A DNA stretch of 64,000 nucleotides from Runella limosa DSM 17973 (GCF_000482465.1 NZ_AXVJ01000057.1:1-64000), one strand, 5' to 3'. Counted from the first letter of the stretch, positions 36,967-46,466 are shown. Numbers and translations are program-made. The notes: generated from the letters alone by a model not told the origin.

Positions 36967-37012
36967 AAGGATAGCTTGTTTAAATGATTCATTTCAACAA
37001 GTTATCCTTTTA
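36967..37012 (+). terminator. Terminator of the tRNA-like RNA
   Basis: A 14-bp stem, AAGGATAGCTTGTT with AACAAGTTATCCTT (one G-U pair), 15-nt loop, followed by TTTTAAAA. Confidence 0.75.
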
Positions 37013-37024
37013 AAATATAAAATG

Positions 37025-37043
37025 AAGTGTCCAATTGACACTT
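37025..37043. repeat. Small inverted repeat
   Basis: AAGTGTC/GACACTT with a 5-nt loop, between the two terminators; a GAAGTGT motif recurs at 37082-37088. No gene is visible in 37013-37200. Confidence 0.4.
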
Positions 37044-37096
37044 GTTTAAAAGAAAAACTATTTGGTTTTTAGTTTGTTGATGAAGTGTAATTGCGA

Positions 37097-37133
37097 CACG
37101 CAGGCTCAGCTTTGAGGCCTGTGTGTTTTTTTT
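37097..37133 (+). terminator. Second intrinsic terminator downstream of the RNA gene
   Basis: A stem of 8 plus 4 bp (CACGCAGG/CCTGTGTG, then CTCA/TGAG with one bulged G) followed by eight Ts. It may catch read-through of the RNA gene before the DUF819 gene. Confidence 0.8.
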
Positions 37134-37200
37134 GTGCCCATGCCTAGGTATTATCAAAAGAATGGTTTAATTGCCAACTTTTCGATTTTTAACTTGACAT

Positions 37201-38448
37201 ATGTTGCTTCTCACCGTTTTTACCTCTGATGCCGTCGTTCTGGGCTTACTTTTTGTCATTTTGGCGGGTGTTTTTTACACGGCTAATTTAGAGCACCCAC
37301 TTTGGGCAAAGTTTTACGCAATTTTTCCTCCCTTACTTCTTTGTTATTTTATTCCAGGAGTTTTAAATTCATTTAAAATCATTTCGGGAGAGGAGTCAAA
37401 ACTATATTCAGTGGTTTCTCAATATTTTTTACCAGCGTGTCTGGTTTATTTTACCCTTGGGATGGACTTTAAAGCGGTAGTACGTTTAGGCCCCAAAGCG
37501 CTTCTTGTATTTTTGGCAGGAACGTTGGGAGTGATGCTTGGGGGGCCAATTGCAGTAGCGATCGTTAAAACGTTTGCACCTGAGGTAGTTGGCGGCTCAG
37601 GCGCTGATGCCGTTTGGAGGGGGCTATCTACCATTGCGGGAAGTTGGATTGGGGGAGGAGCAAATCAAACAGCGTTAAAAGAGGTTTTTCAACCAAGTGA
37701 TCGTCTTTTTTCACAGGTGATTGCGGTAGATGTTATTATTGCTGAAATTTGGATGGCCGTGCTGATTTATGGTGCAGGAAAAGCGACTAAAATTGATCAT
37801 TATTTTAAAGCAGATGCTACTGCTATTGATGAATTAAAAACAAAGCTTGAACTAGAACACAAAACATCTCAGCGAATTCCAACGCTCAATGATTTGATGA
37901 TGATTGCCGCGGTTGGTTTTGGCGCTACGGCTTTTGCTCATTTTGTGGCAGATTTGGTTGCTCCTTGGCTCAAACTTAATTATCCTGCTCTTGAAAGGTT
38001 TAGCTTAACTTCATCGTTTTTCTGGGTTGTTTCGGTCGTTACATTTTTGGGAATTTTGCTCTCTTTTACCCGATTGCGCCAACTTGAATTTGCGGGAGCC
38101 TCAAAAATTGGTAGTTTGTTCCTCTATGTACTTGTGGCAACCATTGGCATGAAAATGGATATTTTTGCCGTGGCCGAAAACCCTGGGTTATTTCTCGTAG
38201 GGATTCTATGGATGACCATACACGTAATGGTTACCTTGTTGGTTGCCAAATGGTTAAGAGCACCTTTCTTTTTTACAGCAGTGGGTTCACAAGCCAATGT
38301 AGGAGGTGCTGCTTCGGCACCAGTGGTTGCCGCTGCTTTCCACCCCTCGCTGGCATCGGTAGGTGTGTTACTGGCAATATTGGGGTATGCACTAGGAACG
38401 TACGGAGGGTATTTGACTGGCTTGATGATGCAATGGGTGGCAGAATAA
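37201..38448 (+). CDS. DUF819 family membrane protein
   Basis: 415 residues with about ten hydrophobic helices, no signal peptide, starting MLLLTVFTSDAVVLGLLFVI. The DUF819 hallmarks are PPLLLCYFIPGVLNSFKII, LVYFTLGMDFKAVVRLGPKAL, the Gly-rich GSWIGGGANQTALKEVF, and late in the protein FTAVGSQANVGGAASAPVVAAAFHPSLASVGVL. The two Gly/Asn-containing re-entrant loops resemble glutamate/citrate symporter folds, so a transporter role is probable but unproven. Convergent with the next gene, the stops being 1 bp apart. Confidence 0.88.
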   Translation: MLLLTVFTSDAVVLGLLFVILAGVFYTANLEHPLWAKFYAIFPPLLLCYFIPGVLNSFKIISGEESKLYSVVSQYFLPACLVYFTLGMDFKAVVRLGPKALLVFLAGTLGVMLGGPIAVAIVKTFAPEVVGGSGADAVWRGLSTIAGSWIGGGANQTALKEVFQPSDRLFSQVIAVDVIIAEIWMAVLIYGAGKATKIDHYFKADATAIDELKTKLELEHKTSQRIPTLNDLMMIAAVGFGATAFAHFVADLVAPWLKLNYPALERFSLTSSFFWVVSVVTFLGILLSFTRLRQLEFAGASKIGSLFLYVLVATIGMKMDIFAVAENPGLFLVGILWMTIHVMVTLLVAKWLRAPFFFTAVGSQANVGGAASAPVVAAAFHPSLASVGVLLAILGYALGTYGGYLTGLMMQWVAE

Positions 38449-38449
38449 A

Positions 38450-40540
38450 TTAGCGTTCGAGTAAAATTGCCCCTCTGAACTCAGTAATTGACTCACTATT
38501 TTGAATCTTATATTGTAAAAGGTAAACATAAGATCCATTGGGAGCGGCGGCATCTTTAAATGTCCCGTTCCATTGGGGATTATTACTTTGTTCAAAATAA
38601 ACAGGATGTCCCCAGCGGTTATAAACTGTAAGGCTAACGATTTCACCCCCTACCATGATCGCTTTGAAAGTGTCGTTGACTCCGTCACCGTTGGGGGTAA
38701 AAATATCTGGAACATAAAATCGGGGATTACATGGCCCTGAAACGGTAATAGTTCGTGTTAAAATACAACCAAACTGATTAGTTACTTTCACCCGATAAAT
38801 ACCGTCGGGCTGCGCTTGTATCGACCGTGTCGTCTCTCCTGAATCCCATAAATAGGCCAAATCGCTATCATCATTTTCAGAAGCAAAAAGCGGTTTTTCA
38901 TTGCAAGTAGTAGCTTCACTCGCTACATTAGGTGATGGATGGTTTCGAACAATGATGGTGTCGCGGCCAGAACAAGGCCCCTGTGTCGCTGTTAAAATAT
39001 ATTGACCACTTTGTGACACCTTTGTTTCGATACCAGTGCCGCCGTTTGACCAACTATAATTAATGTTTCCCCCAGAAGCGTTGACGTTTGGACGTAAGGT
39101 AATAGCTTCGCCTTCACAAGTAATTTTGTCAAGCCCTAAATCAACTTGTGGAGTGGGCAATACGGTAATGGTTCTGCTTGTAACACATCCGCCACCTAAT
39201 GTACTCACCTTTACGGCGTATGTTCCAGGTTGGAAAATAGTTAACTGAGGGTTGGTTGTATTAGAAGAGGCCCAAAAATACGAATAAGTATTGGTTCCTA
39301 ATGCTCCTGCATCTAACACCATTGAAGGAGATGAAAAACAAAGGGTTTCATTTGGTTTTAATTCAGGTGGTTTGCCAACGACAACGGTAGTAGAAAATGA
39401 TTTAGAACAAGCACCGTTTGAAACGGTTATGGCATAGGTTCCTGTTTTTGCCACGTTGATTTTTGGAGTAGTCTCTCCTGTCGTCCATTTGTAAGAAACT
39501 GGGAGGTTGTTTGGGGTGATAGTTGGTGATAGCTCTACGATATTTCCCTCGCAGAATTCGTTGGCCGCATTAAAAGTGACTTGCGGCAAACCGATTACAC
39601 TCAAATTCAAGGTTCGGGTGCTATCGCAGCCAAGGGCGGTTTTGAAAGTATCTTTGTAGGTTCCACTGGACGAATATCCCTCGTACGTTTCGCCTTGACA
39701 AATGGTTTTATTAGTAGTGGCGTCTTGTACTTTGGGCGGCACATTAACAACTTTGAGGGCGATAGAAGTACATTTATTAGCGTCTGTTGCAGTTACGGAG
39801 TAAACCCCACTTTCTTCGAAGGTATTGGTTGCGTTTGTGGGTGTTTTTCCGCCAGACCACCTATAAGAAATACCACCACTTGCAGTTAAAACAGTACTTC
39901 CGCATGATTTTGAGTCTTCGGTAATTTTAACAGGAAAGATAGGAGGTTGAAGCCCCCAGGTGATATTTGTATAATACTCGGGTGTATCTGAGAAGATGGT
40001 TAAACAGGTAAAAGTGCCAGGAAATAATAATATGGCATAACCCTCTTCCCCAGTAATTGAATAACTACTGACATTTTTGATTCCAGAACCCTTGTAGTCA
40101 ATTACAAAAGGCTCAGAGAAGCGAAGAGTCACTGAACTATTATTACTGCTACCAGGTGAAAAAAAACTACCTAGGGAGGAGATAAGCAACAGTGGGTTAG
40201 TGACAGGTTCAGAGAAGCACATGGTTGTTTGTCCGCCTGCACCAACCGCCCATTCTGTTTTGGGAACAGTTGTGTTTGGAATGGCCGCTACCCCGCTATA
40301 CCCTCCAAAATTGACAAAGTCAAATATTTTATCAGTAGAACCAAACTCGTAATTGGCACTCATGGTGACATTAACAGGGCGGCCATTTACTTGGATAGTG
40401 CCAGTGGCTTCTCTTCCTTTAAAGTTACTCCATGCTGCCCAAGAATAGTCTTGCTTACACTGGGAAAAACAGTGCAAATGAATAAAATACGTGAGAAATA
40501 AAACTAGTGTAAATTTCCAATACATCTTCAAACGGTTCAT
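38450..40540 (-). CDS. Secreted protein with T9SS type B sorting (CHU) domain
   Basis: 696 residues from the ATG at 40540 (MNRLKMYWKFTLVLFLTYFI...CFSQ, a signal peptide). The middle holds Ig/PKD-like repeats typical of Bacteroidota adhesins: repeated YxWSxGxTT units (SYRWSGGKTPTNA, VSYKWTTGETTPKI, INYSWSNGG) and TYAVKV/TYAITVSNGACS pieces, each followed by a Cys pair. The C-terminal ~85 residues (FYVPDIFTPNGDGVNDTFK ... VYNRWGHPVYF ... FRGAILLER) are the gliding motility-associated C-terminal domain used by the type IX system. The protein is expected at the cell surface or secreted. Confidence 0.92.
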   Translation of the reverse strand: MNRLKMYWKFTLVLFLTYFIHLHCFSQCKQDYSWAAWSNFKGREATGTIQVNGRPVNVTMSANYEFGSTDKIFDFVNFGGYSGVAAIPNTTVPKTEWAVGAGGQTTMCFSEPVTNPLLLISSLGSFFSPGSSNNSSVTLRFSEPFVIDYKGSGIKNVSSYSITGEEGYAILLFPGTFTCLTIFSDTPEYYTNITWGLQPPIFPVKITEDSKSCGSTVLTASGGISYRWSGGKTPTNATNTFEESGVYSVTATDANKCTSIALKVVNVPPKVQDATTNKTICQGETYEGYSSSGTYKDTFKTALGCDSTRTLNLSVIGLPQVTFNAANEFCEGNIVELSPTITPNNLPVSYKWTTGETTPKINVAKTGTYAITVSNGACSKSFSTTVVVGKPPELKPNETLCFSSPSMVLDAGALGTNTYSYFWASSNTTNPQLTIFQPGTYAVKVSTLGGGCVTSRTITVLPTPQVDLGLDKITCEGEAITLRPNVNASGGNINYSWSNGGTGIETKVSQSGQYILTATQGPCSGRDTIIVRNHPSPNVASEATTCNEKPLFASENDDSDLAYLWDSGETTRSIQAQPDGIYRVKVTNQFGCILTRTITVSGPCNPRFYVPDIFTPNGDGVNDTFKAIMVGGEIVSLTVYNRWGHPVYFEQSNNPQWNGTFKDAAAPNGSYVYLLQYKIQNSESITEFRGAILLER

Positions 40541-40725
40541 AATCAGCACAATTCAGAAAGGAATTAATTACGACTAGCCATAAATGTACTTCAGCACGTT
40601 GTTTGATGAACAGTAGATGTTCTAATTCTGAGAAGCATATTTATGGATTATTGGCCGTAAAAATAGTTAATCTTACGACGCTTTGCATCCTTTGAAAGTA
40701 ACATTTTATTTTACGGAAGCGCCCA

Positions 40726-43251
40726 CTAAATATTAAACCAAAATGAAAACTTCACCGCAAAGGGCGTGACATTAGGATTTTGGCGATAGGTGAGGCGATG
40801 AACAGCGTCAACTCTTAGTACCTTAAAAATATTGTCAATGGCATATCCAACCTCTACGTAAGGCGTGTTTCCTAAGCTATTAAACCCAGGTACTGCTTGG
40901 CCTTGTGCGTTGCTGGGAGCAAGCAGATTCATGTTGGAAGGGTGAATACTGCCGTACAAAACCTTGGCATTGGCTAAGAACCGCCATTTGAGCCGTTTGA
41001 TAGCGGGGAGGCGATTGAAAAGAAGTCCCTCAAAATTGTGCTCGTACCGTAACTGAAGGTAACGGTCGCTCACAAATTCAAAGTAATTCATCAGGTTAAA
41101 GGCATTGTCAACGTAGAAAACGGACTCGTTTCCAAGTGGGGTATATAGTAAAGGATAGGGGAGGGTGGATGGAATATATCCCATCGTTATGTTATAATTG
41201 GAACGCCCCCAAATACCGACCCTAAAGCTTTGTTTTATGTTGAGAGACAAGCGATGGTAGCTAAAATCACTGTTGAGAAACCTGCGCAAGCCAAGTTGAT
41301 AACGAAGTACTACCAAAGGCCACTTTTGAGTACCTAGAGTTAGACGCTCATTTTCGTTATAAATGAAAATCTCATCTTTTCCCCAACGGGTTTCAAAAAA
41401 TAATTCAGCCGTTTCGTAATTACTCTGAATGGGTGAGCGATCGCCGAGAGAAGGGGCTGTTTTGAACGCGAAAGGGTAAATGGGCTGAAAAGTTCGGTGA
41501 CGTAATCCGACTGTTTGGGTTAGCCCTCTCAATAGTTCTCGTTTGAGGTAAGCAGAGGTAATCCCCTCAAAATATCCCCGCCGTACATTTCCCCACTTGG
41601 TTAGTGCGCCAAACAAGACGTTATTGCCAATCGCTTCAGAGGACAAACCTACGCGTTCGAGGTCATAACTATGGCTAATACCTCCAATGGTCCACGGTTT
41701 TCTACTGAAAATATAATCAACATTAAAATTGTATTTCCACTCTTTGTCGAGGGTACCATAGGCCGCCGAACCGCTCAAAACCCATTTTCGACTGAAATCT
41801 GGGTTGGTTTTGGCGCCAATGCGAAAACGGTGCCCTTCAATGGCATTGTTTGAGTATAAATACAAAAACGGCCCAACGTCTATGTTTACCTTAGGAATGC
41901 GTTTATAACCATTGACAAACATGTTAAATACTTCGATGTACGTACGCATGATTGGCACTTGCTTCACGGAGTCAATGAGCCTATACGCCGTTTGTTCGCC
42001 AGCCGTTAGGGGTTCGTGGCGTGCTTTGTCCCAATAATCAGCGGGGTATTCTTTGTAGCTTTCTGATAATTCTATGGGATAATCATAAAACTTTGGAGGA
42101 TGTGGTTTATTGGAAATAATGTTCCGATTTGAGGTGTAAAATTTAACCAACATGCCTGCGGTGGAGTCGGTCAGTTCGGCTACATCAATGAGTACCCGAG
42201 ATTTCACGGGCATCCACGTACTATCGCCAATTTGCTCGTATTCTTGTTGAAGTTTTATTTTTTCTACAAAGTTAATATTCGCACTTTTCCCTACCGATGC
42301 ATCTATTTGTACCAAAGCGTGACTGAGGGTATCAACCCAAAAAGAGCCACTAAAGGCCAAGTCTTGCGGCCGTTTGGGTTCATAATCAATGTGATAACAC
42401 CAGTACCCTGCCACAAATGTGGTATCTATCAGATAATAGTCGTAGGTGTTTTTCCAGCCGTCTGCAATGGGAGAATGAAAATCTTTATCAAGAACACTGA
42501 GCCAATTTTGGTAAAAATTATACTGCTGAAACGACGAACCAATCATTTGCGAAATCAAGCTGCCGTCTGTCACAGCAATGCCAGATATCTTGGTTTTGAG
42601 AATATGTTCTTTCTTTTTTCGGGGGTCTTCGCGGAAATAATAGTTAGAAATGGATTCTGACAAATATATAGGAATAACAGGGCGCCCATCTTCACCTGCA
42701 ATTTTATCAAACTGCTCAACAGCTCCTGTGATTTGCTTCATCGCTCTCCGTTTCTTAAAACGTTCTGAGAGATTGTCAACATCAACTTCTATTTTACTGT
42801 AACTTTCGTATTCGTACGCTTGGAGTCGGTTGGGATTGTGCAATGGTTTTTGCTTAACAACTCTCCTCAGAATGTTGTAGGCTGGGTTTTCGCCTGCGTA
42901 AACTTTTACTTCTTGAAGTTTAAATTCCGAGCCCTCAAGTTGAAAATCAATGGTTTGCGTGAGTTGATTTGGTATAATTGCTTTCGCCCGTTTTCGATAC
43001 GACATGGACGAAACCACCAATGAATCACCAATTTGGGTTGTTTTGAGGCTATAAAAACCTTCAAAGTTGGTCGTCACTCCTACGGTTTTCCCTTTGATAG
43101 CGACCGCAGCAAAAGGCACAGCTTCGCCCGTTTGGGCGTCGGTGATTCTGCCCGAAATGGTATAGGTGGTTTGACCAAAACCTTCATTCCAACATAGTAA
43201 AATGGAGATGAGTAAGGGAAGTGCTTTGTTGATGAATAGATGTTTAATCAC
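40726..43251 (-). CDS. DUF5686 outer-membrane protein with carboxypeptidase-like domain
   Basis: 841 residues. Signal peptide ending NEGFGQ, then a carboxypeptidase-regulatory-like domain (YTISGRITDAQTGEAVPFAA, about 29-115), then the large DUF5686 region (AYNILRRVVKQKPLHNPNRL, YWCYHIDYEPKRPQDLAFSGSFWVDT) and a C-terminal beta-barrel-like half ending VKFSFWFNI with aromatic alternation. The start is a GTG at 43251, as no ATG occurs before the signal helix. The family occurs widely in Bacteroidota outer membranes; function unknown, perhaps TonB-independent surface transport or assembly. Confidence 0.87.
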   Translation of the reverse strand: MIKHLFINKALPLLISILLCWNEGFGQTTYTISGRITDAQTGEAVPFAAVAIKGKTVGVTTNFEGFYSLKTTQIGDSLVVSSMSYRKRAKAIIPNQLTQTIDFQLEGSEFKLQEVKVYAGENPAYNILRRVVKQKPLHNPNRLQAYEYESYSKIEVDVDNLSERFKKRRAMKQITGAVEQFDKIAGEDGRPVIPIYLSESISNYYFREDPRKKKEHILKTKISGIAVTDGSLISQMIGSSFQQYNFYQNWLSVLDKDFHSPIADGWKNTYDYYLIDTTFVAGYWCYHIDYEPKRPQDLAFSGSFWVDTLSHALVQIDASVGKSANINFVEKIKLQQEYEQIGDSTWMPVKSRVLIDVAELTDSTAGMLVKFYTSNRNIISNKPHPPKFYDYPIELSESYKEYPADYWDKARHEPLTAGEQTAYRLIDSVKQVPIMRTYIEVFNMFVNGYKRIPKVNIDVGPFLYLYSNNAIEGHRFRIGAKTNPDFSRKWVLSGSAAYGTLDKEWKYNFNVDYIFSRKPWTIGGISHSYDLERVGLSSEAIGNNVLFGALTKWGNVRRGYFEGITSAYLKRELLRGLTQTVGLRHRTFQPIYPFAFKTAPSLGDRSPIQSNYETAELFFETRWGKDEIFIYNENERLTLGTQKWPLVVLRYQLGLRRFLNSDFSYHRLSLNIKQSFRVGIWGRSNYNITMGYIPSTLPYPLLYTPLGNESVFYVDNAFNLMNYFEFVSDRYLQLRYEHNFEGLLFNRLPAIKRLKWRFLANAKVLYGSIHPSNMNLLAPSNAQGQAVPGFNSLGNTPYVEVGYAIDNIFKVLRVDAVHRLTYRQNPNVTPFAVKFSFWFNI

Positions 43252-43397
43252 TGGTGGGTATGGTTGTTCATGGTCTGGTTTTCTTACAAGGACTCGTTAA
43301 AAATAAAAAAGTTTTAACGAATTGGCAATTTTTTGATAGCTCCACCTCTTTTTACGACAAATGGAGGGGGGAGCGTTGCAATTTTCAAAGTTGAATA

Positions 43398-43442
43398 ACG
43401 AAAAATCCCTTCGCCGTATTGAGAAGCGAAGGGATTTTTCGT
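43398..43442. terminator. Long perfect hairpin terminator (bidirectional)
   Basis: A 17-bp perfect stem, ACGAAAAATCCCTTCGC (43398-43414) with its complement at 43426-43442, and an 11-nt loop. The A/T run is inside the stem, so the same element serves both strands. It follows the DUF2452 gene. Confidence 0.85.
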
Positions 43443-43467
43443 AGCGTGAGTAAAGCTACATCAAACT

Positions 43468-43905
43468 TTAATCTTGGCTTTCGTTGTATTCTACGTGCCA
43501 TGTATGATCGGCGAGCATGGTGACTTTGGCAATAAAACGGCTAAACTTATAGGCACGTCCCCATTCATTTGGTGCAACCATCGACAAAACATCTTTTCCA
43601 TCTTCCTTTTCATACACATAGTAAGTTTCGTTCAAGACGGGTTCAAAATTCATTTGGGCACCGTAGATTCTTTCTGATACATCAACACGTTGACGAAGTT
43701 CTTTGGCTTGCTGTGCTAAAGTCGCCATTTGCTGATAAATTTGGTTAAGTTGGCGCTCGATTTGTTGGCGCATGGCCAGTACAGCCTTCCCTTTTGCTTT
43801 GCCCATGTCAACGGGCTTAATGACTGCCCCACCAACAGAGTGAGCGTAGGCCATGAGCCCAGGGTTTTCGGCTACTTTATCAGGATTTATTGGATTTTGC
43901 TCCAT
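43468..43905 (-). CDS. DUF2452 family protein
   Basis: 145 residues, cytosolic (no signal). It begins with NPINPDKVAENPGLMAYAHSVGG and has KPVDMGKAKGKAVLAMRQQI, then a helical hairpin (ERQLNQIYQQMATLAQQAKEL), and ends FEPVLNETYYVYEK ... VAPNEWGR ... HTWHVEYNES, the standard layout of DUF2452 proteins in Bacteroidota. No function known. It has its own likely promoter (TAATTTTG on the minus strand at 43943-43950, 38 bp upstream) and a terminator, so it is monocistronic. Confidence 0.85.
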   Translation of the reverse strand: MEQNPINPDKVAENPGLMAYAHSVGGAVIKPVDMGKAKGKAVLAMRQQIERQLNQIYQQMATLAQQAKELRQRVDVSERIYGAQMNFEPVLNETYYVYEKEDGKDVLSMVAPNEWGRAYKFSRFIAKVTMLADHTWHVEYNESQD

Positions 43906-43942
43906 TGGAAAAGAAATTATATTGACTTGTTCTTTAACGTAA

Positions 43943-43950
43943 CAAAATTA
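43943..43950 (-). promoter_or_regulatory. Probable -7 element of the DUF2452 gene
   Basis: TAATTTTG on the minus strand matches TAnnTTTG; 38 bp upstream of the start codon. No clear -33 element seen. Confidence 0.4.
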
Positions 43951-44237
43951 CATATTGTTTAAAATTGCCAGAGAATTAATGGCCTTTGGTCTGAAAAATA
44001 AATAATAAAAGTCCTATTAATGAATGTATTTTAGATATTTTATGTATATTTTGTTTTATATAAAGATAAAATATGTTGTTTGTGAATACATAAATGATGA
44101 GTATATTATTTGACTAATTTCTCTCATTTAAAACCATATTGGCATCACGATTGCATACTTTTAGTCCGTAGAAAACGTTACATTTACGGTTGAAAATCTA
44201 ACAGTTTAAGAGCAAGCTCTTGAAAGTGAGTTATTTG
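43951..44237. other. AT-rich divergent intergenic region
   Basis: About 290 bp, strongly AT-rich between 44020 and 44120, with a loose 9-bp inverted repeat ATATTTTAT/ATAAAATAT. No gene seen. It presumably holds the promoter of the sprE-like gene. Confidence 0.5.
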
Positions 44238-46466
44238 ATGAAAATTAGAAATCGCCTCTTTCCTTCTCAGTATTACCTTCCCCTTGTTATTTTTGGGGTC
44301 TCTGCACTATTTTTTGGCTGTTCTCAGTACAGCACAAGCGGTTTGAGCGTAGGGTATCATAACCTTACGGCCAAATACAATGCCTATGTCATCGCCCGTG
44401 ATAAGATGAAGGAGGCGGACATTGCCTTGAAAAAAAATAGAAAAGAAAATTATAACCAGCTCCTTCCTATTTTGTACCCGTTGGACTCGATGGAGGCAAA
44501 AAGTGTGGATGCTCTTTTGCAAGATGTCATTAAAAAGGGGTCATTGATTCCCGACCGTCACCAAAATAGCCGTTGGGTGGACAATGCCCTTGTTTTGATT
44601 GGCCGCGCGCGGTTATACAAAGGACAGTTTACCGATGGGATTGAGACATTGCGTTATGTCAATGCCAAAGGAAAAGATGATGATGATAAACATGAGGGCT
44701 TGATTTGGCTGATGCGTGCGTACGTTGAAACCAAAGACTACAACAGCGCCCTAAGTGTAGCCGAACACCTCAGAAGCTTGCCTTTGAACGAAAATAATAC
44801 CCGTGATTTTTATTTAGTAAAAGCCTATTTGCACCAACAAAAGCAAGAGATTCCGCTGGCACTTGGGATTTTGGAGGAAACGTTTCCGTTGCTTTCTAAA
44901 AACGAAGAAACGGCCCGTATTCATTATGCCGCAGCCCAAATGTATGACCTTATTGAGAAGCCTTTGGCCGCCAATATTCACTACAAAGCTGTTTCCAAAA
45001 ATAGACCTTCATACGATTTGGAGTTTTTTGCCAAAATGAACTCACTTCAAAATGAAGCCCTGACCAACTCCTCGATTTCTACCGAAGATGGCTTCAAGAA
45101 ACTCTTGAACGACCGTAAAAACAACGACTTGATAGACCGCCTGTATTACTCGATGGGGGTGATTGAGACTCGCAAAAAAAATTACAAAAAAGGACTTGAG
45201 TTTTTTGGCAAGTCGGTTCGTGAAACAACTACCAATACCACGCAAGTTCCTTTTACCTATTTGGAAATGGCGAAAGTGTATTATGATAAGCTCCAAAACT
45301 ATGAGTTAGCGAAAGCTTATTTTGATAGTGCGCTTGTATTGTTGCCAGTTGCGTCGCCGCAGCGCCAAAAAGTAGCGGAACGTAAGGAGGTTTTGGACGA
45401 GTTTGTAAAGCACATTACCACGATTCGGACGGAAGATAGCCTACAACGACTTTCGCAGATGAATCCAGCAACGTTGGATAAATACTTAGATAAGGTAATT
45501 GAAGACGAAATCGCGGAATACAAACGAAAAGTAAAAGAGGCCGAAATACTGGTTTCACAAGCGCAGAGTTTGAGTGCCAATGCGTCCAATTTTGATGGAA
45601 ATCCTGCCGAACGTTTCCCGTTGTATGATTTGACATTGGTCAATACGGGGAAAGTTGAGTTTAGACAGCGTTGGGGAAATCGAACGTTGGAAGATGATTG
45701 GCGCCGAAGTGCCAAAATAGCTACTTTAATGACCCCCGCTGATAATAATATTACGGCAGTACCAACAACCCCAGGCCAAGGGGCTACTATTCAGATTGCG
45801 GGAGATGATTTGGTGAAATTGACCAAAGACTCACCCGAATGGAAAGCTAAAAAAGATGCGCTCTACCGTAATATTCCCCTGAAAAAGCAGGAGTTAGATG
45901 CCTCAAATCAGCGATTAGAAGATGCACATTATAAATTAGGAAAGATTTATAAGTTTAGCCTAGAAGAACCTGACAATGCAGTAAAAACGTTTGAAACTAC
46001 TTTGTCCCGTTTTCCAAATACAAATTATAAACCAGAAATTTATTACCTGCTTTTCCTAACATCGGCCAAAAATAGCCAATCATGGAAAGATAAGTTGCTG
46101 GCCGAATTTCCAAATTCTTCCTTTACTCGCCTTCTGACCAAAAATGGCGGCGCTGTCGCAGCTTCAGGAAATATTGAGCTAGAAGCAATGAAGGACTACG
46201 AAAAAATCTTGACACTGTATCAGTCTAATAATTTCTCAGAAGCATACGCCCAGCTCGAAATGGCAATGGTCACCTATTCGGGTAGTAAAATTGAGGACAA
46301 GTACGCGTTGCTTCGGATTTATTTACTAGGAAAATTACAAGGAAAAGAGGCGTATTTGAAGGCGCTGAACAGTTTTGTGAAAGATTATCCTTCTAGTGCG
46401 CTCTTACCGCGCGTTCGGGAAGTGCTAGAGTCTCAGCAATCGACATCAAGTAAGAAAAATGGTTGA
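44238..46466 (+). CDS. sprE: PorW/SprE-type TPR lipoprotein (type IX secretion/gliding)
   Basis: 742 residues from the ATG at 44238; the in-frame TTG at 44220 is rejected. A lipoprotein signal with lipobox LFFGC (Cys28) is followed by SQYSTSGLSVGYHNLTAKYNAYVIARD, closely resembling the conserved start of SprE/PorW. Many TPR-like helical pairs follow (ALVLIGRARLYKGQFTDGIE, RIHYAAAQMYDLIEKPLAAN), a long middle region and C-terminal TPRs (DAHYKLGKIYKFSLEEPDNA). SprE is a periplasm-facing lipoprotein needed for the type IX system and gliding. The call fits the T9SS-sorted protein at 38450. It precedes rpsO. Confidence 0.75.
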   Translation: MKIRNRLFPSQYYLPLVIFGVSALFFGCSQYSTSGLSVGYHNLTAKYNAYVIARDKMKEADIALKKNRKENYNQLLPILYPLDSMEAKSVDALLQDVIKKGSLIPDRHQNSRWVDNALVLIGRARLYKGQFTDGIETLRYVNAKGKDDDDKHEGLIWLMRAYVETKDYNSALSVAEHLRSLPLNENNTRDFYLVKAYLHQQKQEIPLALGILEETFPLLSKNEETARIHYAAAQMYDLIEKPLAANIHYKAVSKNRPSYDLEFFAKMNSLQNEALTNSSISTEDGFKKLLNDRKNNDLIDRLYYSMGVIETRKKNYKKGLEFFGKSVRETTTNTTQVPFTYLEMAKVYYDKLQNYELAKAYFDSALVLLPVASPQRQKVAERKEVLDEFVKHITTIRTEDSLQRLSQMNPATLDKYLDKVIEDEIAEYKRKVKEAEILVSQAQSLSANASNFDGNPAERFPLYDLTLVNTGKVEFRQRWGNRTLEDDWRRSAKIATLMTPADNNITAVPTTPGQGATIQIAGDDLVKLTKDSPEWKAKKDALYRNIPLKKQELDASNQRLEDAHYKLGKIYKFSLEEPDNAVKTFETTLSRFPNTNYKPEIYYLLFLTSAKNSQSWKDKLLAEFPNSSFTRLLTKNGGAVAASGNIELEAMKDYEKILTLYQSNNFSEAYAQLEMAMVTYSGSKIEDKYALLRIYLLGKLQGKEAYLKALNSFVKDYPSSALLPRVREVLESQQSTSSKKNG

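Larger units (their letters stand above)
36710..37012 (+). ncRNA. Structured non-coding RNA with a tRNA-like domain
   Basis: About 300 nt between a good promoter and a strong terminator, with no open frame beyond 14 codons. A leader of roughly 55 nt precedes the tRNA-like domain (36766-36927). After it comes a hairpin TGTGA/TCACA plus GGTAA/TTACC (36934-36961), then the terminator stem (36967-37009). The start is inferred from the promoter and the end from the terminator. I do not recognise the family; it is neither tmRNA, RNase P, 6S nor SRP RNA by sequence hallmarks. Confidence 0.6.

Noticed and set aside
36710-37012. tmRNA, RNase P RNA, 6S or SRP RNA
   Set aside because: The 5' end does not start GGGG, there is no GACGGG D-loop or tag, and no P4, GGAAGC or Alu-like motifs of the other families.
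43951-44237. AT-rich region as an origin of replication
   Set aside because: No DnaA box cluster, no dnaA/dnaN neighbours and no GC-skew evidence available here.
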